64,000 nucleotides of DNA. It comes from DASVVT01 sp036386415. GTDB taxonomy: Bacteria > Acidobacteriota > Blastocatellia > Pyrinomonadales > Pyrinomonadaceae. The stretch is from the NCBI GenBank assembly GCA_036386415.1, contig DASVVT010000052.1, positions 1 through 64,000 on the forward strand, read 5' to 3'. A program made the position numbers and the translations under genes. Positions 1 to 9,791 of the stretch are shown piece by piece. Position 1 is the first letter of the stretch; every line of letters begins with the position of its first letter. The notes beneath the pieces are model-generated. The model was not told where the DNA came from, did no database searches, and worked only from the letters and a program-made list of their open reading frames with translations.

Positions 1-570
1 ATGAAAGACGATGCCGAAGCGCCCGCGCAGAGGTGCTGTAATGAGACCGGCTCGCGTGGTCGCTCCGACCAAAGTGAACTTCGGCAGCTCCAGCTTGATC
101 GAGCGGGCCGCCGTGCCCTGCCCGATCATGAGGTCTAACTGATAGTCCTCCATCGCCGGATAGAGCACCTCTTCAATCTGCGGCTTGAGGCGGTGAATCT
201 CGTCTAAGAAGAGGACTTCGCCCTCCTGCAAATTCGTGAGGAGCGCGGCGAGGTCGCCGCCACGCTCAATGGCAGGCGCGCTGACGCTCTTGAGGCTCGC
301 GTCCATCTCGGCGGCAATGATGTTGGCGAGCGTCGTCTTCCCCAAACCCGGAGGCCCGCAGAAAAGCACATGATCGAGAGCTTCGCGCCGCGCACGCGCA
401 GCCTTCAGAAATATCTTGAGATTGCCAGTGACCTTCGTCTGCCCTATGTATTCACCCAACCGGCGCGGGCGCAGACTCGGCTCAGCCTGCACGTCTTCGG
501 GCGTCGCCTCGCCCGCGATAGGTCGCGGCGCTTCGTTTGTTAATGTTGCTTCCGGCATTGACTGTGACAT
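1..570 (-). CDS. ruvB: Holliday junction DNA helicase RuvB (C-terminus outside window)
   Basis: RuvB is the AAA+ motor that drives branch migration of Holliday junctions together with RuvA and RuvC. The 190 residues present carry the Walker A motif GPPGLGKTT at about 72-80, Walker B with FLDEIHRL near 115-122, and the sensor/arginine region GATTRAG near 170. The family is about 340 residues long, so the C-terminal winged-helix domain lies beyond the left edge. I start at the ATG at 570, which has a GAGGG about 10 nt upstream; another in-frame ATG lies four codons later. The poorly conserved first 30 residues form a short extension before the usual RPRRLGEYIGQ start of the fold. Confidence 0.93.
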   Translation of the reverse strand, partial: MSQSMPEATLTNEAPRPIAGEATPEDVQAEPSLRPRRLGEYIGQTKVTGNLKIFLKAARARREALDHVLFCGPPGLGKTTLANIIAAEMDASLKSVSAPAIERGGDLAALLTNLQEGEVLFLDEIHRLKPQIEEVLYPAMEDYQLDLMIGQGTAARSIKLELPKFTLVGATTRAGLITAPLRGRFGIVFH

Positions 571-680
571 CAAACTGAACCCTCTGTTGACTAAAGACAT
601 GTCGTCCAGACAAGGCACATTATACCGTGTCTGGGCTGTTGTTTCAAGTGTGAAACGCCGGATGTGGCTGATAAATAAGA

Positions 681-778
681 GGGAAGATTTAAACGCAAAG
701 GACGCAAAGGAGGCCAAGCGGTAATTGCTTTGCGCCCTTTGCGAAAAACCTTCGCGCCCTTTGCGTTTAAATCTTCCC
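681..778. repeat. intergenic palindrome, gcaaag family
   Basis: A perfect 21-bp inverted repeat (681-701 and 758-778) encloses further copies of a gcaaagg / cctttgc motif. The right arm ends exactly at the atpC stop codon. The same family recurs at about 12020, 31340, 32213, 39215 and 61470. It could act as a bidirectional terminator between the convergent ends or as a 3-prime mRNA stabiliser; neither is shown. Confidence 0.8.
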
Positions 779-1192
779 TTACTGACCGGGAGTCATTCCG
801 GTGGCGAGTTGGAGGCGCACCACGGAGCGTTCAAGCTTGGCGCGCGCCTTCTCGAAATCCTCTTCGGTTCCGCTCCAGGTACTCAGAGTCTTCTCGGCAT
901 GCTCGCGAGCGAGACGCGCACGCGCCGCGTCGATCTCTTCGGGATGTTCGGCGACTTCAGCCAGCACAGAGACCTTATCCGCATTCACTTCGACGAAACC
1001 GCCGGAGACGTGCAGCCTGTGCGTCGCCTCGCCCTGCGTGTATGTCAGCACGCCCGTTTGCAATTGAGAGATGAGCGGCGTATGGCCGGGCAGGATGCCA
1101 AGCTCGCCGTCCAATCCAGGCACAGTCACTATGTCCACAGTCTCTGCCAGCACACGACGCTCGGGCGTGACGACTTCGAGTTGAATAGGCAT
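779..1192 (-). CDS. atpC: F1F0 ATP synthase epsilon subunit
   Basis: The epsilon subunit of the F1 rotor couples c-ring rotation to the catalytic head and can inhibit ATP hydrolysis. The 137-residue product has the typical start MPIQLEVVTPERRVLAE, the N-terminal beta-sandwich motif DGELGILPGHTPLIS near 28-42, and an alpha-helical C-terminal hairpin (residues about 87-137). The frame is open further upstream, but the MPIQLE start at 1192 matches the family; the upstream part is encoded by a repeat. It lies 109 bp downstream of atpD and is surely cotranscribed. No other ATP synthase genes are nearby. Confidence 0.93.
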   Translation of the reverse strand: MPIQLEVVTPERRVLAETVDIVTVPGLDGELGILPGHTPLISQLQTGVLTYTQGEATHRLHVSGGFVEVNADKVSVLAEVAEHPEEIDAARARLAREHAEKTLSTWSGTEEDFEKARAKLERSVVRLQLATGMTPGQ

Positions 1193-1201
1193 AACAACCA
1201 A

Positions 1202-1301
1202 GGGATGAGGGCGGAGGGATGAGGGATGAATGATTGAGCCAACCACTCGTTGATTCAATCACCCAGCCTTTTCATCCCTCATCCCTCATCCTTCATCCCT
1301 C
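1202..1301. repeat. intergenic palindrome, gggatgaggg family
   Basis: Tandem copies of gggatgagg on one side are answered by ccctcatcc copies on the other, so the stretch can form a long hairpin between atpD and atpC. A second member sits between glmU and glmS at 51430-51519. Lying inside an operon, it would act on mRNA structure between two cotranscribed genes. Confidence 0.75.
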
Positions 1302-2837
1302 CTATTGTCCTTCCGCTGCGATCTTCTGTGCTTTGGCGCGGGCTTCTTCGATGGTCCCGACGAGGTAGAAAGCCTGCTCGGGCAGGTCATCGTGCTTTCC
1401 GTCGAGGATTTCGCGGAAACCCTTGATGGTCTCTTCGAGCTTGACGTACTTGCCTTCCAGTCCCGTGAACTGGGCGGCGACGAAGAAGGGCTGCGAGAAG
1501 AAGCGCTGAATCTTGCGCGCGCGCGCGACGATCTGCCTGTCTTCGTCCGACAGCTCGTCGAGCCCCAGAATGGCGATGATGTCCTGAAGGTCTTTGTAGC
1601 GCTGTAGAATTTGCTTCACGTCCTGCGCCGTCCGGTAGTGCTCCTCGCCGACGATGCGCGGATCAAGAATGCGCGACGAAGAGGAGAGCGGATCGACTGC
1701 TGGGTAGATTCCAAGCTCAACGATCTGGCGCGAGAGCGCCGTGACGGCGTCCAGATGCGCAAACGTGGTCGCAGGCGCGGGGTCTGTATAATCGTCCGCC
1801 GGAACGTAGACGGCCTGGATCGAAGTGATCGCGCCCGTCTTGGTGGAAGTGATGCGCTCCTGCATCTCGCCCATCTCGGTGGCGAGGTTGGGCTGGTAGC
1901 CGACAGCCGAAGGCATACGCCCCAGGAGAGCCGAAACTTCCGAGCCCGCCTGCGTGAAGCGGAAGATATTGTCGATGAAGAGGAGCACGTCCAGACCCTG
2001 ATCGCGGAAATACTCTGCGACCGTCAGGCCGGAGAGCGCAACGCGCAGGCGCGCCCCCGGCGGCTCCGTCATCTGGCCGTAGATGAGCGACACTTTAGAT
2101 TCCTCGATGGCCTTCATGTCCACCTTGGTCATGTCAAACTCGCCGGTCTCTTCCAGATTATCGTAGAACGACTTGCCGAAGTTGATAACTTTCGACTCGA
2201 CCATCTCGCGCAGCAGGTCATTACCCTCGCGCGTACGTTCGCCTACACCCGCGAAGACCGAGAAGCCTGAGCGCTCTTTGGCGACGTTGTTGATCAGTTC
2301 CATAATGAGCACGGTCTTGCCCACCCCAGCGCCGCCAAACAGTCCGATCTTGCCGCCGCGCACGAAGGGCTGAATCAGGTCTATGACCTTGATGCCCGTC
2401 TCAAACATCTGCAATTCGGTGGATTGCTCGTCGAAGTCCGGCGCGTGGCGGTGAATCGGGTAGCGCTGCTCGAAGGGGACGGGGCCGAGGTTGTCCACCG
2501 GCTCGCCGATCACGTTCATGACGCGCCCCAGCGTGCCTTCGCCAACCGGCACAGTGATGGGGCCGCCCGTATCAATCGCACGCATGCCGCGCACCATGCC
2601 GTCGGTCGGCAGCATCGAGACGGTGCGCACGCGTCCCTCGCCGAGGTGCTGCTGCACTTCGCAGATGACATTGATCGGCGCGGGCACGTCGAACCCTTCG
2701 GAGGTGACGCGCAGCGCCTGGTAGATCGGCGGCAGGTGATGTTCTTCAAACTCCACGTCAACGACGGGGCCGATTATCTGTACGACGCGACCAGCCGCTT
2801 GACCATCCGTTTTACCGTATCCATTAGGCGTAGCCAT
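1302..2837 (-). CDS. atpD: F1F0 ATP synthase beta subunit
   Basis: Catalytic beta subunit of the F1 head, 511 residues. It shows the N-terminal barrel GRVVQIIGPVVDVEF, the P-loop GGAGVGKTVLIMELINN near residue 180, the conserved GERTREGNDL, and the ALSGLTVAEYFRD and SALLGRMPSAVGYQP segments. I start at ATG 2837 (MATPNGYG); the frame is open for 46 more codons upstream, but that stretch covers a good promoter and does not resemble the family. An AGGAGT lies about 12 nt before the ATG. Together with atpC it forms an isolated pair; the remaining subunits must be encoded elsewhere. Confidence 0.95.
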   Translation of the reverse strand: MATPNGYGKTDGQAAGRVVQIIGPVVDVEFEEHHLPPIYQALRVTSEGFDVPAPINVICEVQQHLGEGRVRTVSMLPTDGMVRGMRAIDTGGPITVPVGEGTLGRVMNVIGEPVDNLGPVPFEQRYPIHRHAPDFDEQSTELQMFETGIKVIDLIQPFVRGGKIGLFGGAGVGKTVLIMELINNVAKERSGFSVFAGVGERTREGNDLLREMVESKVINFGKSFYDNLEETGEFDMTKVDMKAIEESKVSLIYGQMTEPPGARLRVALSGLTVAEYFRDQGLDVLLFIDNIFRFTQAGSEVSALLGRMPSAVGYQPNLATEMGEMQERITSTKTGAITSIQAVYVPADDYTDPAPATTFAHLDAVTALSRQIVELGIYPAVDPLSSSSRILDPRIVGEEHYRTAQDVKQILQRYKDLQDIIAILGLDELSDEDRQIVARARKIQRFFSQPFFVAAQFTGLEGKYVKLEETIKGFREILDGKHDDLPEQAFYLVGTIEEARAKAQKIAAEGQ

Positions 2838-2906
2838 ACTCTTACAATTAACTCCTCTTGAATTGAGCCCAGTAGGCGAAAGAATTGGTAGGTACGAAAG
2901 CTGGAC

Positions 2907-2935
2907 AGGATAACATTTTGCACAACCGTCTGCAA
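2907..2935 (-). promoter_or_regulatory. candidate sigma-70-type promoter of atpDC
   Basis: On the minus strand a -35 box TTGCAG and a -10 box TATCCT are separated by exactly 17 bp, about 70 bp upstream of the atpD start. This fits a housekeeping promoter for the atpD-atpC pair. No transcript data support it. Confidence 0.45.
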
Positions 2936-3087
2936 ATCCAGGTCTGTGAGACTCTTTAAATGAAACGAACGGCATCGCCTGATCGTATGAGGAGACACCA
3001 AGGGCATCAGTTTTAAGCCGTCTTCCGAAGTCTCGTACGTTAATACGAATTTTCGTAAAAATAGGTCACGGAGCGACGGCCTATCAG

Positions 3088-3285
3088 TAGCCCACGACGC
3101 CAGTCGTGGGTTGATGGGCAAGATTGAGAACTAAGCCCTCGAAGAGGGCGACATAAACTAGCGTGCTATCTCGCTGCATTGGGCTTATGCCGCTACTTCG
3201 TAGCTCAAATGATTGTTTATGACTCATCACCCATGACATGAGTCGTGGGCTACCAATATGTCGCGCCTCCGGCGCTCTTAATCCG
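3088..3285. repeat. REP-like palindrome cluster
   Basis: The 461-bp gap between the divergent atpD and hydrolase genes contains several short palindromes: cccacgac/gtcgtggg near 3095-3115, a gagggcgacataa segment, and a further gtcgtgggctac near 3242 followed by gcgcctccggcgc. The same words (tatcagtarcc, ggcgacata) occur around 59046-59165. They resemble the REP sequences mobilised by IS200-like (RAYT) transposases. I see no gene in the gap. Confidence 0.5.
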
Positions 3286-3298
3286 ATGGAGGTCTACC

Positions 3299-4843
3299 AT
3301 GAAAAGAGATGTAACAGTTATCCTGGGTGTATTGCTGTTATCGGTGCTGCTTAACCATCAAGTGGTCGCTCAAGAAGCGAAAAGCGTCTCTCAGAAATCT
3401 TTCGCTGAAGCGCGCCGCGTGCTGGATGCTGGAATCGCAGCCCTCGGGGGCCGTGAAGCCTTACAAAAAGTTGAAGACGTTTCCATCAAATGGAAGGGCA
3501 TCAATTACGCTAGAAATCAGAGCCTGAGCCCGGACTCGCCTTACTTCCAGGGTGAGGTCGAGGGCTCTGTGCTCTTTGACTCAAAGCGCAACCGGGTCGT
3601 GGTTGAGCAGGTGAACACGCTTCCCGGCTTCAGGTTTAATGGCCGTCAGATCGTCAAAGACGATAAGGGGATAGCCCTGGACCTCACGGCAAAAACGGCG
3701 AACCCCCTCACCAACCCCAACTTCATCCCCAACGTCACTCGCTCAAGATTGCCTCACCTGCTTTTACTGGCAGCCAGCGACCGTGCGACGACCTTACGTT
3801 CGCTGGGGCAGGATGATTACGAAGGCAAGAAGCAGAACGTCATCGTGTTTGCTACCCCTGACGGCACCGAGTTGACGCTCTACTTTGACGCCCAGACGAA
3901 TCTGCTCTCGAAGTATGAGAATCTGGATACAGACGCACTGGTCGGGGATGTCACGCAGGAGTTTATCTTCCCCGACTACCGCAGTGTGGGTGCTGTGAAG
4001 CTGCCGACCGGGCGAATAGTCAAACGGGGCGGCGAGGTCACACAGGATGTTAAATACACGGACGCGCAACTCAACACGCACCCGGCTGAAAGCGCGTTCG
4101 AGAAACCGACGGGCTTTGAAGAGTTTCCCGCCACGACGCCCACGCCGACTGTCACGGAGCTGTCAAGGGATGTCTACCTGCTTCAGGACATCGCCAATGG
4201 CTACAACGTGATGTTCGTCTCTTTCAAGGATCACATCCTCGTGGTAGAAGCTCCAATTAACAGCGCCACCTCGCAGAAAGCTATAGCCAAGATCAAGGAG
4301 ACTGTGCCGAACAAGCCCATCAAGTACCTGGTCGTCACTCATTATCACGACGACCATGCGGGCGGCACGCGCGGTTACATAGCCGAAGGCGCGACGCTTG
4401 TGACGACTGCCGGGAACAAGGCTTACTTCGAGAAGATGGCGCAAGCCTCGCGGACGATTGATCCGGATGCGCTCTCAAGAAACGGGCGCAAGCCTCTGAT
4501 CGAAACCATTCAAGACAGGAAGCGTGTCTTCAGCGACGAACAGCATACTGTAGAGGTCTACGACATCGGGCCGGGGCCACATACCAAAGAGATGCTGATC
4601 GTCTACCTGCCGAAAGAGAAGATTCTTTTCCAGGGTGATCTGCTGAATCTTCCTTCCGCCACCAAAGCAGTCACGCCGGGAAACGAAACCACGGCTCATT
4701 TCGCCGAAAGGCTGCGCGAGCTGGGTCTGAGCGTAGAAAAAATAGCAGCCGTTCATGGCCGCACAGCGACAGTCGCTGAGCTGAGCGCGGCGGTGGAAAA
4801 ATGGTCGCAGGAGAATAAAGGGAAGGTGGAAGCAAAAAGGTAA
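3299..4843 (+). CDS. secreted metallo-beta-lactamase-fold hydrolase
   Basis: A 514-residue exported protein with a signal peptide (MKRDVTVILGVLLLSVLL, cleavage near VVAQ-EA). The first half (about 30-270) resembles the beta-rich outer-membrane-lipoprotein/LolA-like domain often fused to such enzymes. The second half is an MBL-fold domain with the zinc motif HYHDDHAGG (about 347-355), a FQGDLLNLP segment for the bridging aspartate, and a C-terminal histidine in AVHGRT. The substrate cannot be told. I chose ATG 3299, which has GGAGG at 3288-3292; the open frame upstream crosses the REP cluster. The gene stands alone. Confidence 0.8.
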   Translation: MKRDVTVILGVLLLSVLLNHQVVAQEAKSVSQKSFAEARRVLDAGIAALGGREALQKVEDVSIKWKGINYARNQSLSPDSPYFQGEVEGSVLFDSKRNRVVVEQVNTLPGFRFNGRQIVKDDKGIALDLTAKTANPLTNPNFIPNVTRSRLPHLLLLAASDRATTLRSLGQDDYEGKKQNVIVFATPDGTELTLYFDAQTNLLSKYENLDTDALVGDVTQEFIFPDYRSVGAVKLPTGRIVKRGGEVTQDVKYTDAQLNTHPAESAFEKPTGFEEFPATTPTPTVTELSRDVYLLQDIANGYNVMFVSFKDHILVVEAPINSATSQKAIAKIKETVPNKPIKYLVVTHYHDDHAGGTRGYIAEGATLVTTAGNKAYFEKMAQASRTIDPDALSRNGRKPLIETIQDRKRVFSDEQHTVEVYDIGPGPHTKEMLIVYLPKEKILFQGDLLNLPSATKAVTPGNETTAHFAERLRELGLSVEKIAAVHGRTATVAELSAAVEKWSQENKGKVEAKR

Positions 4844-4849
4844 AGTAAA

Positions 4850-4927
4850 AAGTAGTCAGGAGTCAGTAGACAGTAGACAGTAGAAAAACGGCGACGGCCC
4901 TTCTTTTCTACTGTCTACTGACTACTC
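4850..4927. repeat. intergenic palindrome, cagtaga family
   Basis: Repeated agtcagtagacagtag words pair with ttttctactgtctactgacta on the other side of a GC-rich loop. It sits between convergent genes and its right arm contains the TAG stop codon (4922-4924) of the small gene on the minus strand. Other members are at 15292, 16252, 17654, 22302 and 41726. Confidence 0.8.
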
Positions 4928-5191
4928 TTTATTATCAAGACGAATCTTCATTCGGCGCAGCGCGCGTTTATCCTCTTCCGTCCAGTCGAGCGAAGCATCA
5001 CCACGCGTCTCTGGCTTTGCGGGCGTATGCGGGCGCAGACCGATTTCCAGGCGCAGCGTCAGCTCCAACTCGTAGCCCGCAGCACGCAGGCGTTCGATTG
5101 TCTCGACCACGCGCGAAGAACCCTCGACCGCCTCGTTGATGGCCGTGCCGAGGTCTTGAACGATCTGTTTAGCTTCGTCGCTCAGCTCCAA
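4922..5191 (-). CDS. small hypothetical protein, start uncertain
   Basis: An 89-residue acidic/basic protein with an amphipathic helical N-terminal half (SDEAKQIVQDLGTAINEAVEGS) and a conserved-looking AGYELELTLRLEIGLR segment. I do not recognise a named family. The only standard start in the open frame is a TTG at 5191. Oddly, the same frame is open back to 5284 and encodes coding-like sequence (DPELARRLASECASIKSSLL...), preceded by an in-frame TGA at 5285-5287 and an ATG at 5341. The true gene may therefore be about 140 residues long and broken by one nonsense codon. The stop codon lies in the palindrome. Confidence 0.5.
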   Translation of the reverse strand: MELSDEAKQIVQDLGTAINEAVEGSSRVVETIERLRAAGYELELTLRLEIGLRPHTPAKPETRGDASLDWTEEDKRALRRMKIRLDNKE

Positions 5192-5328
5192 TACCGTACC
5201 TGCCCTGTCCCATCCAACTAAAAGTGATGATTTGATTGACGCACACTCAGATGCTAAGCGACGCGCAAGCTCCGGGTCAACCTCTCAAAGGTGCGAATTG
5301 CGAGGAGTCTTGCTAACAAAAGATAGTG

Positions 5329-5356
5329 TTGACAAGTTCATCGCAAGGGGTATAGC
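5329..5356 (+). promoter_or_regulatory. candidate sigma-70-type promoter
   Basis: A perfect -35 TTGACA (5329-5334) and a -10 TATAGC (5351-5356) are separated by 16 bp, about 90 bp before the start at 5444. This is the best promoter match I noticed on the plus strand and probably drives the following secreted-protein gene. Confidence 0.5.
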
Positions 5357-5443
5357 ATTTTCCCATTCCCGGGTCACAACGACTTCGAGAGTTCAACTCC
5401 CGCGAATCTCACCTCAACTGCCAATTCGCAAAGGAGGAGTCTG

Positions 5444-6958
5444 ATGAATTACTTGATCTCCCACAAGCTCAAGATTGCGGTTTCTTTGTCAGTTTTGTTT
5501 ACTCTCTCGCTGGGAAGCATGCCTTCTTTGAGCAGGGCTCAATCACCTGCTCAGGAGAGGAAATATGAAGTCAGAACTTTCAGGAATATGCCGGTCGCAG
5601 TCCATGAAGTGAGAAACCTGCAAAAGGGGGAAGACTGGCTTCGTGACATGGAGATTGAAGTCAAAAACATCTCCGACAAGTCCATCTACTATATTTCTCT
5701 TAATGTCCTCTTCCCAGATATACCACCGCCAGCCGGTTCTCCGGCAAATTCAAAAGTAGCATTTAACTTGGAATATGGTAATTCTAGATTGAGACTTCTT
5801 TGGAATCTGGCAGGCCCTGAAGATGCACCAATCGAGCCTGGCAAAACCTATGTGTTTACCATCCCCGAAGAATATGCGACAGGTTTTGAGCATATGAAAA
5901 AAATCTGGAGCATAAGTCCAGAACAGATCAGTAGAATCAAAATTAGAGTTGATACCATCAGCTTCGGTAATGGTACAGGGTTTACAGGAGGTGGTACAGG
6001 TGGTCTAAGAGACTGGCGCGGTAAACCCCATCCTGATATTAAAAGTAATAATCAAAGCAAAACCTGCCAACCCCAAGCTTTGCAGGATAAACTATTAAAA
6101 ATAGATTTGAAGAGTAATGGGAGTTCCGCTAGCAGCGTAGCGTCGGGATGTACTGGCGTCGCTTGCGGGAGGTGGATTATAGAGCGGGACGGGCCTCAGT
6201 GCGGTAATTGTGGTCGCTCTTGGTTTGCAACAAGCAGCACTGATTATGGGCTCTGTTGTGAACGCCTAGACTATCAAATTTGGCACTGCGGCCAGATAGA
6301 GTGTACTAATCATGGAATCGACTATGATCTTCCTTGCTGTCCTGGCCCACAAACATGCCCGACAATTTTTTACTGGGATGATTGTGACTGCGCGTGTTGC
6401 CCGGATGGCGGTTGCACACCGATAGTTATAGATATAGCAGGGAATGGTTTCGACCTGACCAGTGCCGAAGGGGGCGTCAACTTCGACCTTAACGGCGACG
6501 GCACAAAAGAGAAACTTTCGTGGACGGCTGCCGACTCTGACGACGCATGGCTCGCCCTGGATCGTAACGGCAACAGCGGGATAGATAGCGGGAAGGAACT
6601 GTTCGGCAGCGCTGCGCCGCAGCCACCGTCAGATAGACCGAACGGCTTCCTCGCGCTCATCGAATACGATAAGTCGGCGAACGGTGGCAACGGTGACGGT
6701 GTAATTGGCAGCGGTGATTCAATCTTCTCCAGTTTGCGGCTGTGGCAAGATACGAACCACGACGGCATCTCGGAGCCGGGTGAATTGCGTACGCTGCCAT
6801 CGCTTAGTATTAAATCTATCGCTCTGGACTACAAGGAATCAAAACGGCGCGACCAATACGGCAACCTGTTCCGGTTTCGGGCTAAGGTAGACGATGCCCG
6901 GCACTCGCAAGTCGGGCGGTGGGCTTATGACGTGTTTCTCGTTTTCGGCTCCACCTAG
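5444..6958 (+). CDS. secreted Cys-rich protein with Ca-binding-like loops
   Basis: A 504-residue exported protein of unknown function. The signal peptide covers about 1-32 (VSLSVLFTLSLGSMPSLSRA). Residues about 35-190 form a beta-rich domain with no family I can name. Residues about 205-325 hold some 20 cysteines in CxxC and CC pairs. The C-terminal third contains an ENP-like IVIDIAGNGFDLT stretch followed by acidic loops NGDGTKEKL, DRNGNSGIDSGKELFG, NGDGVIGSGD and TNHDGISEPGE. These are typical of Ca-binding EF-hand/thrombospondin-type-3-like repeats in secreted proteins. The start has a strong aaaggagg ribosome site. A terminator follows the stop. Confidence 0.75.
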   Translation: MNYLISHKLKIAVSLSVLFTLSLGSMPSLSRAQSPAQERKYEVRTFRNMPVAVHEVRNLQKGEDWLRDMEIEVKNISDKSIYYISLNVLFPDIPPPAGSPANSKVAFNLEYGNSRLRLLWNLAGPEDAPIEPGKTYVFTIPEEYATGFEHMKKIWSISPEQISRIKIRVDTISFGNGTGFTGGGTGGLRDWRGKPHPDIKSNNQSKTCQPQALQDKLLKIDLKSNGSSASSVASGCTGVACGRWIIERDGPQCGNCGRSWFATSSTDYGLCCERLDYQIWHCGQIECTNHGIDYDLPCCPGPQTCPTIFYWDDCDCACCPDGGCTPIVIDIAGNGFDLTSAEGGVNFDLNGDGTKEKLSWTAADSDDAWLALDRNGNSGIDSGKELFGSAAPQPPSDRPNGFLALIEYDKSANGGNGDGVIGSGDSIFSSLRLWQDTNHDGISEPGELRTLPSLSIKSIALDYKESKRRDQYGNLFRFRAKVDDARHSQVGRWAYDVFLVFGST

Positions 6959-6985
6959 TCTGTTGCTCAAGCGTTGAAAGCAGAT

Positions 6986-7020
6986 CGCCCGGAGGTTGAT
7001 TATGACTTCCGGGCGGTTTT
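6986..7020 (+). terminator. rho-independent terminator
   Basis: A 10-bp stem CGCCCGGAGG / CTTCCGGGCG (one G-U pair) with an 11-nt loop is followed directly by TTTT and more T-rich sequence. It lies 30 bp after the stop of the secreted Cys-rich protein. Confidence 0.8.
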
Positions 7021-7086
7021 GCTTTATCTTTACTCTGAAAAATTTATCGTGATCTGATTTACTCCCTTGAACGGATACGAACCATC

Positions 7087-8697
<1,611 letters not shown>

Positions 8698-8715
8698 TGC
8701 AGTGAGGTTCAAGTG

Positions 8716-9687
8716 ATGCCGGTCCGTTTTTATAGTAAAGAGTTGTTCGCCTTAAAAATTCTCCTTCTGCTCATCCTGTTTGCTGCTACCAGCTTCGCTC
8801 AGGCTAAAGAGTTGCCGGAACAACGAGCAGCTATCACCGGTACTGAGGTGAGCCTGATCCCGCCCGTCGGATTCACACCTTCTCCTCAGTTCCCAGGCTA
8901 CTGGGAAGAATCTCTTGGAGCTTCAATCCAGGTGACTGAATTTCCCGCTCCTTATTCGATAACATTCGCCGCACTTTCCGACACCGCGCAGTTGACCAAA
9001 AGAGGTATATCGCTCTTGAGCAGGCGGGAAGTTTCTGTAGGCCGCCTGAAGGGCATGTTACTTCAAGTCAGGCAGTCTGCCTCAGGCTTGGAGTATCTGA
9101 AGTGGATTTTAAACTTTGGGGATGAAGAAGAGTCGGTGTCGATTGTGGCTACTTTTCCGAAGGGGCTTGAAAAAGAGCTCTCCGAAAAGCTGAAAAGGAG
9201 CATTTTGACCGCCACCTGGGAAAAAGAGAGGAACATCCCTCCCACTGAGGGCTTGGACTTTACCATCGTTGATAAAGGAGAGATGATACTCGCGAAGAGA
9301 GTAGCCAACGTATTGATCTATACGAAGGATGGGATGTTACCCAAGCTATCTAATGATGAGCCGCTTTTCGTTGCCGGGTCATCGGTCTCGAAGATCAATG
9401 TTGAGGAGAGAGAGAATTTCGCGAAGTCTCGCATCGCTCAAACGGCAACCATCACGGATATCGGGATAGAACAATCGGAGAATATTACGATTGATAACCT
9501 GGCCGGGTACGAGGTTGTCGCGAAGGGAAAAGATATAGTATCCGGTCAGGAGATGGTTATCTATCAGACCATATTGTTTAAAGATCAAGGCTACTACATC
9601 ATGGTGGGGCTCATTAGCAGTACACACCGCCAGGTTTATTTACCAGTTTTCAAAGGGATGACGGAATCATTCAAGCGCAACAAATAA
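8716..9687 (+). CDS. secreted hypothetical protein
   Basis: A 323-residue protein with a clear signal peptide (LKILLLLILFAATSFAQA). The rest is a mixed alpha/beta protein: residues about 30-160 resemble the beta-sheet fold seen in PsbP/LpqN-like secreted proteins (IPPVGFTPSPQFPGYWEE), followed by a second similar half. I do not recognise a specific family and infer no function. ATG 8716 is preferred over the GTG one codon earlier because GAGG (8704-8707) is well spaced. It follows the mutase gene closely (18 bp), so cotranscription is possible. Confidence 0.7.
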   Translation: MPVRFYSKELFALKILLLLILFAATSFAQAKELPEQRAAITGTEVSLIPPVGFTPSPQFPGYWEESLGASIQVTEFPAPYSITFAALSDTAQLTKRGISLLSRREVSVGRLKGMLLQVRQSASGLEYLKWILNFGDEEESVSIVATFPKGLEKELSEKLKRSILTATWEKERNIPPTEGLDFTIVDKGEMILAKRVANVLIYTKDGMLPKLSNDEPLFVAGSSVSKINVEERENFAKSRIAQTATITDIGIEQSENITIDNLAGYEVVAKGKDIVSGQEMVIYQTILFKDQGYYIMVGLISSTHRQVYLPVFKGMTESFKRNK

Positions 9688-9791
9688 TAGAATGCGCCGC
9701 CGGTTGGACGATCACTGCGAAGCCCATCTCACAGCCGCGCGCGTGCTTTGAATGTCTTACCGGACAAAATTTTGATGAAAGGTAAGTGCTT

